From positions 1-12,546 of the forward strand of contig DATDOY010000039.1 of assembly GCA_035293045.1 (NCBI GenBank): a stretch of DNA of 12,546 nt, given 5' to 3'. Each line of letters opens with the position of its first letter. The first letter of the stretch is position 1. The translations under genes and the position numbers were made by a program. Source of the DNA: DATDOY01 sp035293045. Lineage in GTDB: Bacteria > Actinomycetota > Acidimicrobiia > IMCC26256 > JACPCJ01. Below are positions 6,463 through 12,310 of this stretch, in pieces. The notes under the pieces were generated by a model that made no database searches, was not told where the DNA came from, and saw only the letters and a program-made list of their open reading frames with translations.

Positions 6463-7335
6463 TCACGCCTTGGCGACGACGGCGTCGGCGAACCGCCGGA
6501 GGTGATCGAGTTTCTCCGACAACGGCTGGGTGTCGGGCTCGGTCGAATACGGATTGCGAAAGCCGACGACGACGTCGGTGACCCCGAGGTCCTCGAGGCG
6601 GCGAACGCCGTCGAGGGTGAAGGCGTCGAGCGAGATGACGATGACGTCGAAGGGTTCGGCGGAGCGACCCGCCTCGGCGCGCAGTGCATGCACGCGCTCG
6701 ACGAGACCGCCGAGTTCGCTGGGGTCGCCGCCGCCGTGGACCCAGCCGTCGCCGACGCGGGCGGCGCGGCGCAACGCCGGCTCGGAGTGTCCGCCAATCA
6801 GGAGCGGGATGGGCTCGGTCGGGGTCGGGCAGATCTTGATGCGCGGCACGTCGAGGAGGTCGCCGTGGTGCTCGAACCACCCGCCCGCCCACAGGCCGCG
6901 CATGATCTCGATCATCTCGTCCATGCGTTTGCCCCGCTGGTCCCACGGCTGCCCGAGGGCGGCGAAGTCCTCCGGCCAGGGACTCAGGCCGATGCCGAGG
7001 CGCAGCCGGTTGTCGGTGAGGGCGGCGACGCTCGCCGCCTGCTTGGCCACGAGCACGACGGGTCGCACCGGCAGCTTGATCACGAAGGTGAGGAACCGGA
7101 TGCGCTCGGTCAGCGCGGCGAGGTAAGGGATGAGAGTGAACGGCTCGATGACCGGCTTGTCTTCGATGAAACTGCGGTCGCCGTCGGCGGTGTAGGGATA
7201 CTCGGTGTCGGAGTCGGCCGGATAGATGAGGCTGTCGGGCACGACGAAGGAGTCGTAGCCCGCCTCCTCGGCAGCCTGCGCCAGCGGCCCGAGGTGGGCG
7301 GGGTCGCAGAAGGTCTCGGCGTAGGCGAAACGCAT
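6463..7335 (-). CDS. LLM-class flavin/F420-dependent oxidoreductase
   Basis: A 290-residue luciferase-like TIM-barrel protein. It begins MRFAYAETFCDP, followed by HLGPLAQAAEEAGYDSFVVPDS (15-35). The family hallmark is at about 88-128: LPVRPVVLVAKQAASVAALT, then NRLRLGIGLSPWPEDFAALG, with the conserved 'R--LG-G-G'. IPLLIGGHSEPALRRAARVGDGW (176-198) is the next conserved strand-helix unit. Such proteins bind F420 or FMN in Actinobacteria; which one is used here cannot be read with certainty. The ATG at 7335 has no good Shine-Dalgarno, but GATACT (minus strand, 7347-7342) lies six bases upstream as a possible -10 for a leaderless transcript. It is the first gene of a two-gene unit with the P450 and is divergent from the acyl-CoA dehydrogenase, suggesting one catabolic or detoxifying pathway. 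Confidence 0.88.
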   Translation of the reverse strand: MRFAYAETFCDPAHLGPLAQAAEEAGYDSFVVPDSLIYPADSDTEYPYTADGDRSFIEDKPVIEPFTLIPYLAALTERIRFLTFVIKLPVRPVVLVAKQAASVAALTDNRLRLGIGLSPWPEDFAALGQPWDQRGKRMDEMIEIMRGLWAGGWFEHHGDLLDVPRIKICPTPTEPIPLLIGGHSEPALRRAARVGDGWVHGGGDPSELGGLVERVHALRAEAGRSAEPFDVIVISLDAFTLDGVRRLEDLGVTDVVVGFRNPYSTEPDTQPLSEKLDHLRRFADAVVAKA

Positions 7336-7341
7336 CGCCCC

Positions 7342-7373
7342 AGTATCGCTGCGGGCGCAGGCACCCGTAGGAT
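7342..7373. promoter_or_regulatory. Divergent promoter region between LLM/P450 and acyl-CoA dehydrogenase/PTE units
   Basis: Only 47 bases (7336-7382) separate the two start codons. On plus, TAGGAT (7368-7373) is a good -10 hexamer nine bases before the ATG at 7383. On minus, GATACT (7347-7342) ends six bases before the ATG at 7335. Neither gene has a Shine-Dalgarno sequence, so both are candidates for leaderless transcription. No convincing -35 is seen for either direction. The hexamers are seen directly; promoter function is inference. Confidence 0.4.
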
Positions 7374-7382
7374 CACGGCCGC

Positions 7383-8558
7383 ATGGACTTCAGCTACCCG
7401 CCCGAGGCGGAAGCCTTCCGCGCCGAGTTCCGGGCCTGGCTCGACGCCAACCTCGACGACCGCTTCCGCGGCCTCGACCGCTTCGTCGCCGAGGGCGGTC
7501 ACTCGGAACTCGAGAAGATGCGCGAGTGGAACCGCCTCCTCGCCGACGCCGGCTACGCCGCCATCGCCTGGCCCGACGAGTACGGCGGGCGCGGCGCGTC
7601 GGTGATGGAACAAGTGGTGTGGGCGGAGGAGATGAGCCGAGCCGAAGCGCCGCCGACCCTCAACCCGCTCGGGATCGCCAACATCGCCCCGGCGATCATG
7701 GCCTACGGCACCGAGGACCAAAAGCTCCACTACCTCCCCCGGATGCTCCGCGGCGACGACATCTGGTGCCAAGGGTTCTCGGAGCCCGACGCCGGATCCG
7801 ACCTGGCGTCGCTGAAGGCAACGGCGGTCCGCGCCACGGGTGCCGGCGGCGACCACTACGTGGTGAACGGGCAGAAGGTGTGGAACACCCTCGGCCACCT
7901 CGCCACCCATTGCGAGTTGTTGGTGCGCACCGATCCCAGCGCGTCAAAACACGCCGGCATCTCGTGTCTCGTCGTCGACATGGCGAGCCCCGGCGTCGAA
8001 GTGCGGCCCCTCGTGACCATCACCGGCGACACCGAATTCAACGAGATCTTCTTCACCGAGGTGCGCGTGCCGGTCGAGAACCTGCTCGGACCCGAGAACG
8101 ACGGCTGGCGCGTGGCGGTGACCACGCTCACCCACGAACGCGCGGGGGTCGCCAACCTCCACCTCTCGGTGCGCAAGAAGATCCAGCGCCTGCTCGACCA
8201 GGCCCGGGAGATCGAGGTCGAGGGCCGCCCGGCGTCGCAGGATCCGGTGCTGCGCCAGCGTCTCGCCAAGGTCTACCTCGAAGGTGAGTACCTCAAGCTC
8301 CTCGCCTACCGCGCCGTCTCGGGCATGTTGCATGGGCGCGAGACCGGGCCGGAGTCGAGCGTCGCCAAACTGGTGTGGAGCGACCTCGAACAGGAGCTGG
8401 CCGAGGTGCAAGGGGACGTGTTCGGCCCCGACGCCAACGAGGGAGACGTCGGGCGCAACCGCCTCTACGTCCGGGCGCTCTCGATCGCCGGCGGCACCAC
8501 CCAGGTCAACAAGAACATCGTGGCCCAGCGCATCCTGGGCCTCCCGAGAGGAACATAG
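7383..8558 (+). CDS. Acyl-CoA dehydrogenase (FadE-type)
   Basis: A full-length 391-residue FAD-dependent acyl-CoA dehydrogenase, catalysing alpha-beta desaturation of an acyl-CoA. Seen in order: the N-terminal helical domain with IAWPDEYGGRGASVMEQVVWAEEM (61-84); the FAD/substrate signature GFSEPDAGSD (131-140); the beta domain with NGQKVWNT (162-169); and the C-terminal four-helix domain ending AGGTTQVNKNIVAQRILGLPR (369-389). The glutamate used as catalytic base in medium-chain enzymes (YEGT) is replaced by glycine here (AGGT). Glu252 in THERAG sits where isovaleryl- and long-chain-type enzymes carry their base, so it is the likely catalytic residue. No Shine-Dalgarno precedes the ATG, but TAGGAT lies nine bases upstream. 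It is followed closely by the phosphotriesterase-like gene. Electrons would go to ETF, which is not encoded nearby. Confidence 0.92.
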   Translation: MDFSYPPEAEAFRAEFRAWLDANLDDRFRGLDRFVAEGGHSELEKMREWNRLLADAGYAAIAWPDEYGGRGASVMEQVVWAEEMSRAEAPPTLNPLGIANIAPAIMAYGTEDQKLHYLPRMLRGDDIWCQGFSEPDAGSDLASLKATAVRATGAGGDHYVVNGQKVWNTLGHLATHCELLVRTDPSASKHAGISCLVVDMASPGVEVRPLVTITGDTEFNEIFFTEVRVPVENLLGPENDGWRVAVTTLTHERAGVANLHLSVRKKIQRLLDQAREIEVEGRPASQDPVLRQRLAKVYLEGEYLKLLAYRAVSGMLHGRETGPESSVAKLVWSDLEQELAEVQGDVFGPDANEGDVGRNRLYVRALSIAGGTTQVNKNIVAQRILGLPRGT

Positions 8559-8566
8559 GAGGGCCG

Positions 8567-9544
8567 ATGGCCACCATCCCCGTCGCCACCGGAGACTCGA
8601 TCGAATCCGCCGCGCTGGGCACCGCGCTCATGCACGAGCACGTGTTCGTGCGCACGCCCGACGCGGCGTGGGACTGGGACCTCGGCTGGGGCGACACCGA
8701 AACGCGCATCGCCGACGCGGTGAAGCGCCTCGAGGAGTTGAAGGACGCCGGCGTCGACTCGATCGTCGACCTCACGGTGCCGGGGAACGGGCGGGACGCG
8801 CCCGTCCTGCGAAGGATCGCTGAGCAGACGCGGCTCAACATCGTGGTGGCGACCGGTTGGTACACCTACGAGTCGCTGCCGCCGTCGTTCCACTGGCGAT
8901 CGATCCTCGGTGGCAGCGCCGCAGAGGTGCTGACCGAGTGGTTCGTGCGCGACATCGAGGAGGGGATCGGGTCGAGCGGAGTGAAGGCCGGCATCCTGAA
9001 ATGCGCCACGGACGAAGCGGGCGTCACGACCGACGGCGAGTCAATCCTGCGCGGCGTCGCCCGCGCCCACCGGCGGACTGGCGCGCCCATCTCGACCCAC
9101 ACCCACGCGGCGAGCCGCAACGGGTTGGACCAGCAGCGCATCTTCGAAGAGGAAGGCGTCGACCTGTCGCGGGTGGTGATCGGCCACTCGGGCGACACGA
9201 CCGAGCTCGACTACCTCGAGGAGTTGGTCGGGCGCGGCTCGTATATCGGAATGGACCGCTTCGGCGTCCACGCGATGCTGTCGTTCGAGGAGCGGGTGGG
9301 GGTCGTCGCCGACATGTGCGAGCAGGGGCACGCAGATCACATGGTGCTGTCGCACGATGCGTCGTGCTTCATCGACTGGTTCGACGAGGCGATGCTGAAA
9401 GAGGGTGCGCCCGACTGGCACTTCCGCCACATCACCGAGAGCGTGGTGCCAGCGCTGAAAGAGCGCGGGGTCACGGAGGAGCAGATCACCACGATGCTCG
9501 TGGACAACCCCCGCCGGATCTTCGAAACCACCACCCCATACTGA
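8567..9544 (+). CDS. Phosphotriesterase-family metal-dependent hydrolase
   Basis: A 325-residue amidohydrolase-superfamily TIM barrel of the phosphotriesterase/lactonase family. All binuclear metal ligands can be placed: His23 and His25 (HEH), Lys145 (GILKCATDE, the carbamylated bridging lysine), His178 (STHTH), His207 (IGHSGD) and Asp264 (LSHDAS). This is therefore an intact catalytic centre. Most members of the family hydrolyse lactones or esters rather than organophosphates, so a lactonase or esterase role is more likely than true phosphotriesterase activity; this is inference. The ATG at 8567 follows AGGAGGG (8557-8563), the strongest Shine-Dalgarno in the window, which overlaps the stop codon of the acyl-CoA dehydrogenase (TAG 8556-8558). 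The eight-base gap shows that the two are cotranscribed and translationally linked. Confidence 0.9.
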   Translation: MATIPVATGDSIESAALGTALMHEHVFVRTPDAAWDWDLGWGDTETRIADAVKRLEELKDAGVDSIVDLTVPGNGRDAPVLRRIAEQTRLNIVVATGWYTYESLPPSFHWRSILGGSAAEVLTEWFVRDIEEGIGSSGVKAGILKCATDEAGVTTDGESILRGVARAHRRTGAPISTHTHAASRNGLDQQRIFEEEGVDLSRVVIGHSGDTTELDYLEELVGRGSYIGMDRFGVHAMLSFEERVGVVADMCEQGHADHMVLSHDASCFIDWFDEAMLKEGAPDWHFRHITESVVPALKERGVTEEQITTMLVDNPRRIFETTTPY

Positions 9545-9580
9545 GGGCTCGGCGCGTTCGACCCGCGACCGCCTACCCCG

Positions 9581-9622
9581 GTGTGAGTGGTGGCCCGGCT
9601 AGGGCAAGGCAGACACTCACAC
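9581..9622. terminator. Stem-loop between convergent PTE-like and ogt genes (likely bidirectional terminator)
   Basis: GTGTGAGTG (9581-9589) and CACTCACAC (9614-9622) form a perfect nine-base-pair stem enclosing 24 bases, inside which GCCC (9593-9596) can pair with GGGC (9602-9605). It sits in the 97-base gap between two converging stop codons, exactly where a shared terminator is expected. There is no U-tract on either side. The repeat is directly visible; the function is inferred from position. Confidence 0.5.
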
Positions 9623-9641
9623 GTGCATGGGAGGCGCACCG

Positions 9642-10154
9642 TTAGATGACGGCGGCCTCGTGCGCGAGGAACCAGGCCTTGCGGTGCTCGCCGCCGCCGT
9701 ACTTTCCGATTCCACCCGACGCCGGGACGATGCGGTGACAGGGCACGACAATGCCGACGGGATTGCGGCCCAGCGCTGAGCCGACGGCGCGCATCGCGCG
9801 GGGCGCGCCGATGACGTTGGCGATGTCGCCGTAGGTCGCCGTCTCCCCCGCCGGGACCTCGCGGGTCGCCTTCCACACCGCCTCCTGGAACGGCGTGCCC
9901 TCGACGTCGACCACGACTCCGTCGATGGCGCGGACGTCGCCGTCGAAGTACGCGGCGAGGACCGACACCATCCCCGCGGGGTCGTCCGCGGGTTCCAATT
10001 CGGCCTCGGGGAAGCGACGCCCGAGGTCGTCGCCGCCGCCGACACCCCAGTCGACGTCGAAGCGGAGCACGACGAGGGCCCCTTCGTGGACGGCCACCTC
10101 GAGCCGGCCGAGCGGGGTGTCGAGCGAACCGATCTCGATCTTGGTCAGGGTCAT
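9642..10154 (-). CDS. ogt: Methylated-DNA--[protein]-cysteine S-methyltransferase (O6-alkylguanine repair)
   Basis: A 170-residue Ogt/MGMT protein that removes alkyl groups from O6-alkylguanine by irreversible transfer to its own cysteine. The active-site motif is PCHRI with Cys139 as acceptor. The DNA-binding helix-turn-helix is seen as TPFQEAVWKATREVPAGETATYGDIA (87-112) and MRAVGSALGRNP (121-132), with Arg122 as the expected base-flipping arginine. SGGIGKYGGG (146-155) follows as usual. The ATG at 10154 starts the normal N-terminal domain (MTLTKIEIGSLDTPLG); the frame stays open to 10268 but the extra part is arginine-rich and unlike the family. It is divergent from the ada-alkA fusion gene with 112 bases between starts, so both may be controlled from that region. 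It provides the methyltransferase activity that the fusion lacks. Confidence 0.92.
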   Translation of the reverse strand: MTLTKIEIGSLDTPLGRLEVAVHEGALVVLRFDVDWGVGGGDDLGRRFPEAELEPADDPAGMVSVLAAYFDGDVRAIDGVVVDVEGTPFQEAVWKATREVPAGETATYGDIANVIGAPRAMRAVGSALGRNPVGIVVPCHRIVPASGGIGKYGGGEHRKAWFLAHEAAVI

Positions 10155-10185
10155 GGGCTCAGTCTGTCGCGCCCGCTGCGCCCCC

Positions 10186-10232
10186 GTCCGGCCACATCCG
10201 GACAGCCTCAGGGCCCTGTCCGAATCCGTCCG
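10186..10232. promoter_or_regulatory. Candidate control region with GTCCG/CGGAC repeats between ogt and ada-alkA
   Basis: Within the 112-base divergent gap, GTCCG occurs at 10186, 10218 and 10228 and its complement CGGAC at 10199. These make a perfect 6-6-6 palindrome, GTCCGG (10186-10191) / CCGGAC (10198-10203), and a seven-base inverted repeat, CGGACAG (10199-10205) / CTGTCCG (10216-10222). The last two GTCCG copies are exactly ten bases apart, one helical turn. A weak -10 TACAAC (10254-10259) lies seven bases before the ada-alkA ATG, with no good -35, as expected for an activator-dependent promoter. The repeats are direct observation; binding by the Ada-like protein is inference. Confidence 0.4.
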
Positions 10233-10266
10233 ACGTGGCGGCCGCCGATGGCGTACAACTGCACCC

Positions 10267-11703
10267 ATGGCTCAGGGGTTCAGCGCCGTCGTGACCACCG
10301 GCATCTACTGCCGCGACACCTGCTCGGCCACGCCGAACGCGGCCAACGTCGTGCCCTTCACCTTCGCCGCCGCGGCCGAGGCGGCGGGCTTTCGCGCCTG
10401 TCTCCGGTGCCGCCCGTATCGGGCCTCCGAGCCCGCGTCGTGGGTGGACTCCCCCGAACTCGTGTGCCGCGCCGTCCGGCTCATCCTCGACGGGGCCCTC
10501 GACCCGTCGAACGAAGGGGCCAACGAGAGCGACCTTGGGCGCCGCCTCGGCGTCAGCGGCCGCCACTTGCGCCGGCTGTTCGTCGAGCACGTCGGCGCCA
10601 CCCCCGACGCGGTCGCTCGCTCACGCCGGGCCCACTTTGCCCGGCGGCTCCTCGACGAGACCGACCTGCCCGTGGCCGACGTGGCCTTCGCCGCCGGCTT
10701 CGGAAGCGTGCGCCAGATGAACCGCGTGATGCACGAGGTGTTCCGCGCCTCGCCGACCGAGCTGCGGGCCAAGCGGCGCAAGACCGACCGGCTCGTGGCC
10801 GACGGCGGCCTCGACCTCCGCCTCCCCTTCCGGGGGCCCCTGGATTGGGAGGCGGTCACCGGCTTTCTCGGTCCGCGTGCCATCCCGGGCGTGGAGGCAG
10901 TGGATGGAACCGCCTACTACCGCACGATCCGCATCGAGGGGTTCCCCGGCGTGCTCGAGGTGCGCCCGGGGGGCGCCGACCACCTCGTGCTCCGCGCCCA
11001 CCTCCCGCGCTGGGAGGGGCTCATCCACGTCGTCGATCGAGTGCGCCGGATGTTCGATCTCGACGCCGACACCGGCGCCATCGGCGCCGACCTCGCACGA
11101 GACCCGGCGCTGCGATCCCGCGTGCGCGCCCGACCTGGGATGCGCGTCCCCGGCGCGTGGGACCCCTTCGAGTTGGCGGTGCGCGCCATCCTCGGCCAAC
11201 AGGTGAGCGTGCGCGCCGCCACGACCTTCAGCGGCCGCCTGGTGGAAGCCTTTGGCACACCCGTCGAGGGCCTGCATCCGCTCGGCCTGACGCATGTGTT
11301 TCCCGAACCCGCCGCGGTCGCCGACGCCGGCGCGCACCGGATCGCCCGCGCCGTCGGACTGACCGAGGCCCGCGGCGCCAGCCTTGTGGCGCTCGCGCAG
11401 CGCATGCTGGACGGCTCGCTGGTGCTCGACGGCTCGCGGGGGCTCGACGCCTGCCTGACCAGCCTGAGCGACGTGCCCGGCGTCGGCCCCTGGACCGCCA
11501 ACTACATCGCGATGCGGGCGTGCGGCGAGCCCGACGCCTTCCCAGCATCCGACCTCGGCCTTCGCAAGGCGCTCGGCAACGGCGAGCCGCTGACCACCAC
11601 GGAGGTGACCGACCGTGCCGAGGCCTGGCGTCCCTGGCGTGCCTATGCCGCCATGCACCTGTGGGCTCCTCCTCAGAGGCGTCACGCCCTCATCGCGAGC
11701 TGA
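10267..11703 (+). CDS. Ada-like activator / AlkA DNA-3-methyladenine glycosylase fusion
   Basis: A 478-residue fusion for the adaptive response to alkylation damage. Residues 1-51 are an Ada metal-binding domain, TTGIYCRDTC to CLRCRPY, with zinc ligands Cys15, Cys19, Cys45 and Cys48; Cys15 corresponds to the methylphosphotriester acceptor Cys38 of E. coli Ada. Residues about 62-170 are an AraC-type pair of helix-turn-helix motifs. From about 184 follows an AlkA N-terminal domain, then the HhH-GPD glycosylase: LGQQVS (309-314), VPGVGPWTANYI (helix-hairpin-helix, Trp409) and SDLGLRKAL with catalytic Asp429. The methyltransferase domain of E. coli Ada is absent; Ogt is divergent next door. M. 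tuberculosis has a similar Ada-AlkA fusion beside ogt. The ATG at 10267 is the first start with family sequence; it leaves the Ada domain about 20 residues shorter than usual. Confidence 0.92.
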   Translation: MAQGFSAVVTTGIYCRDTCSATPNAANVVPFTFAAAAEAAGFRACLRCRPYRASEPASWVDSPELVCRAVRLILDGALDPSNEGANESDLGRRLGVSGRHLRRLFVEHVGATPDAVARSRRAHFARRLLDETDLPVADVAFAAGFGSVRQMNRVMHEVFRASPTELRAKRRKTDRLVADGGLDLRLPFRGPLDWEAVTGFLGPRAIPGVEAVDGTAYYRTIRIEGFPGVLEVRPGGADHLVLRAHLPRWEGLIHVVDRVRRMFDLDADTGAIGADLARDPALRSRVRARPGMRVPGAWDPFELAVRAILGQQVSVRAATTFSGRLVEAFGTPVEGLHPLGLTHVFPEPAAVADAGAHRIARAVGLTEARGASLVALAQRMLDGSLVLDGSRGLDACLTSLSDVPGVGPWTANYIAMRACGEPDAFPASDLGLRKALGNGEPLTTTEVTDRAEAWRPWRAYAAMHLWAPPQRRHALIAS

Positions 11704-11708
11704 CGACC

Positions 11709-11732
11709 TCGGGGACGTCGGTCCCCGACGTC
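11709..11732. terminator. Overlapping alternative hairpins just after ada-alkA (likely terminator)
   Basis: Two perfect eight-base-pair stems share sequence and cannot form together. Hairpin A is TCGGGGAC (11709-11716), loop GTCG, GTCCCCGA (11721-11728). Hairpin B is GACGTCGG (11714-11721), loop TCC, CCGACGTC (11725-11732). They begin six bases after the ada-alkA stop. The simplest role is transcription termination; no long U-run follows. The mutually exclusive pairing is directly visible. Confidence 0.5.
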
Positions 11733-11734
11733 AT

Positions 11735-11753
11735 TGTCCGTACAAAGCGGACA
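11735..11753. repeat. TGTCCG/CGGACA inverted repeat upstream of the secreted-protein gene
   Basis: TGTCCG (11735-11740), seven-base spacer TACAAAG, CGGACA (11748-11753) form a perfect six-base inverted repeat. The same two hexamers occur in the ogt/ada-alkA control region (CGGACA at 10199-10204, TGTCCG at 10217-10222), there in the opposite order. The copy here lies 32 bases after the ada-alkA stop and about 78 bases before the next ATG, so it could be an operator for the downstream gene. Confidence 0.35.
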
Positions 11754-11830
11754 TTCCGGCGCGTGGATCCAAGGTCTCGGGCGTTAAGACGGCGAACACG
11801 ACCTCACACGACGTCATTGGAGGACCCACG

Positions 11831-12256
11831 ATGCGTTCCACGCCTTCCCTTCTCGCCCTTGTCGCCATCGTCACGGTCGCGCTCGCGGCGTGGGCGACCC
11901 CTTCTGCTCACGCCGTGGTTGATCCGATCAGCCGCTGGCAGGTCGCCTGCAGCGGGGTCTGGGTCGCGGGCCAGGCGGCCGAGTGCACGTTCCAACACGC
12001 CGGTTGGCGGGGCGTCCAGGCGTCCGCGACCAGCGTCACGTCCGCCCTCCCCGTCGTCACCGTGCGGACCCGCGACGGGCGGTACCTCATCGAGGGCTGC
12101 CAGAGCTCCGGCGGTATCGTCACCAACCAGTGCTCCGGGCGCGGCGACGCGTCGACCGTGGCAGCGGGAACGACCCTGATCTGCCGCGTCGATCCCGGCT
12201 TCGCCGGGCCCGCGAGCGGAGGCACCTTCACCTGCGGCTCGGATCTCCTCAGCTGA
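11831..12256 (+). CDS. Small secreted six-cysteine protein, function unknown
   Basis: A 141-residue protein that I do not recognise. It has a clear Sec signal peptide: MRSTPSLLALVAIVTVALAA forms a short charged start and hydrophobic core, ending with ATPSAHA and likely cleavage after Ala28. The mature part (about 113 residues) has six cysteines (40, 52, 90, 101, 118, 135), an even number compatible with three disulfide bonds, and is rich in Gly, Ser, Thr and Val, suggesting a small beta-rich extracellular domain. No lipobox cysteine and no anchor are seen, so it should be released. The ATG at 11831 is preceded by GGAGGA with six-base spacing, one of only two strong Shine-Dalgarno sites in the window. 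It follows the ada-alkA hairpins and probably has its own promoter. Confidence 0.8.
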   Translation: MRSTPSLLALVAIVTVALAAWATPSAHAVVDPISRWQVACSGVWVAGQAAECTFQHAGWRGVQASATSVTSALPVVTVRTRDGRYLIEGCQSSGGIVTNQCSGRGDASTVAAGTTLICRVDPGFAGPASGGTFTCGSDLLS

Positions 12257-12297
12257 TCGACCCGCCGTCCCGGCCACGGACACCACAGCCAGCGCTG

Positions 12298-12303
12298 TAG
12301 CGT
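12298..12303 (+). promoter_or_regulatory. Candidate -10 hexamer before the DUF2269-like gene
   Basis: TAGCGT (12298-12303) fits the TAnnnT pattern and ends seven bases before the ATG at 12311, with no Shine-Dalgarno between. This spacing would place the transcript start at or next to the start codon. No clear -35 is seen. A small hairpin, ACAGC/GCTGT, lies directly upstream and may end the preceding transcript. Confidence 0.3.
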
Positions 12304-12310
12304 CGGCTCG

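Noticed and set aside
6444..6797. N-terminal extension of the P450 by 118 codons
   Set aside because: The added part is Ser/Pro/Arg-rich, lies inside the LLM gene, and would give a P450 far longer than soluble bacterial members.
9895..10266. N-terminal extension of the Ada-AlkA frame across ogt
   Set aside because: The extension runs antisense to the Ogt catalytic region and shows no Ada-domain sequence; the zinc-binding domain begins right after ATG 10267.
10155..10266. Search for an E. coli-type Ada box (AAAGCGCA-like)
   Set aside because: No such sequence is present in the ogt/ada-alkA gap.
10086..12179. A 697-codon open frame on plus across ada-alkA and the next gene
   Set aside because: It is extremely arginine/proline-rich, has no domain pattern, and overlaps two well-supported genes in another frame; a shadow frame of GC-rich coding DNA.
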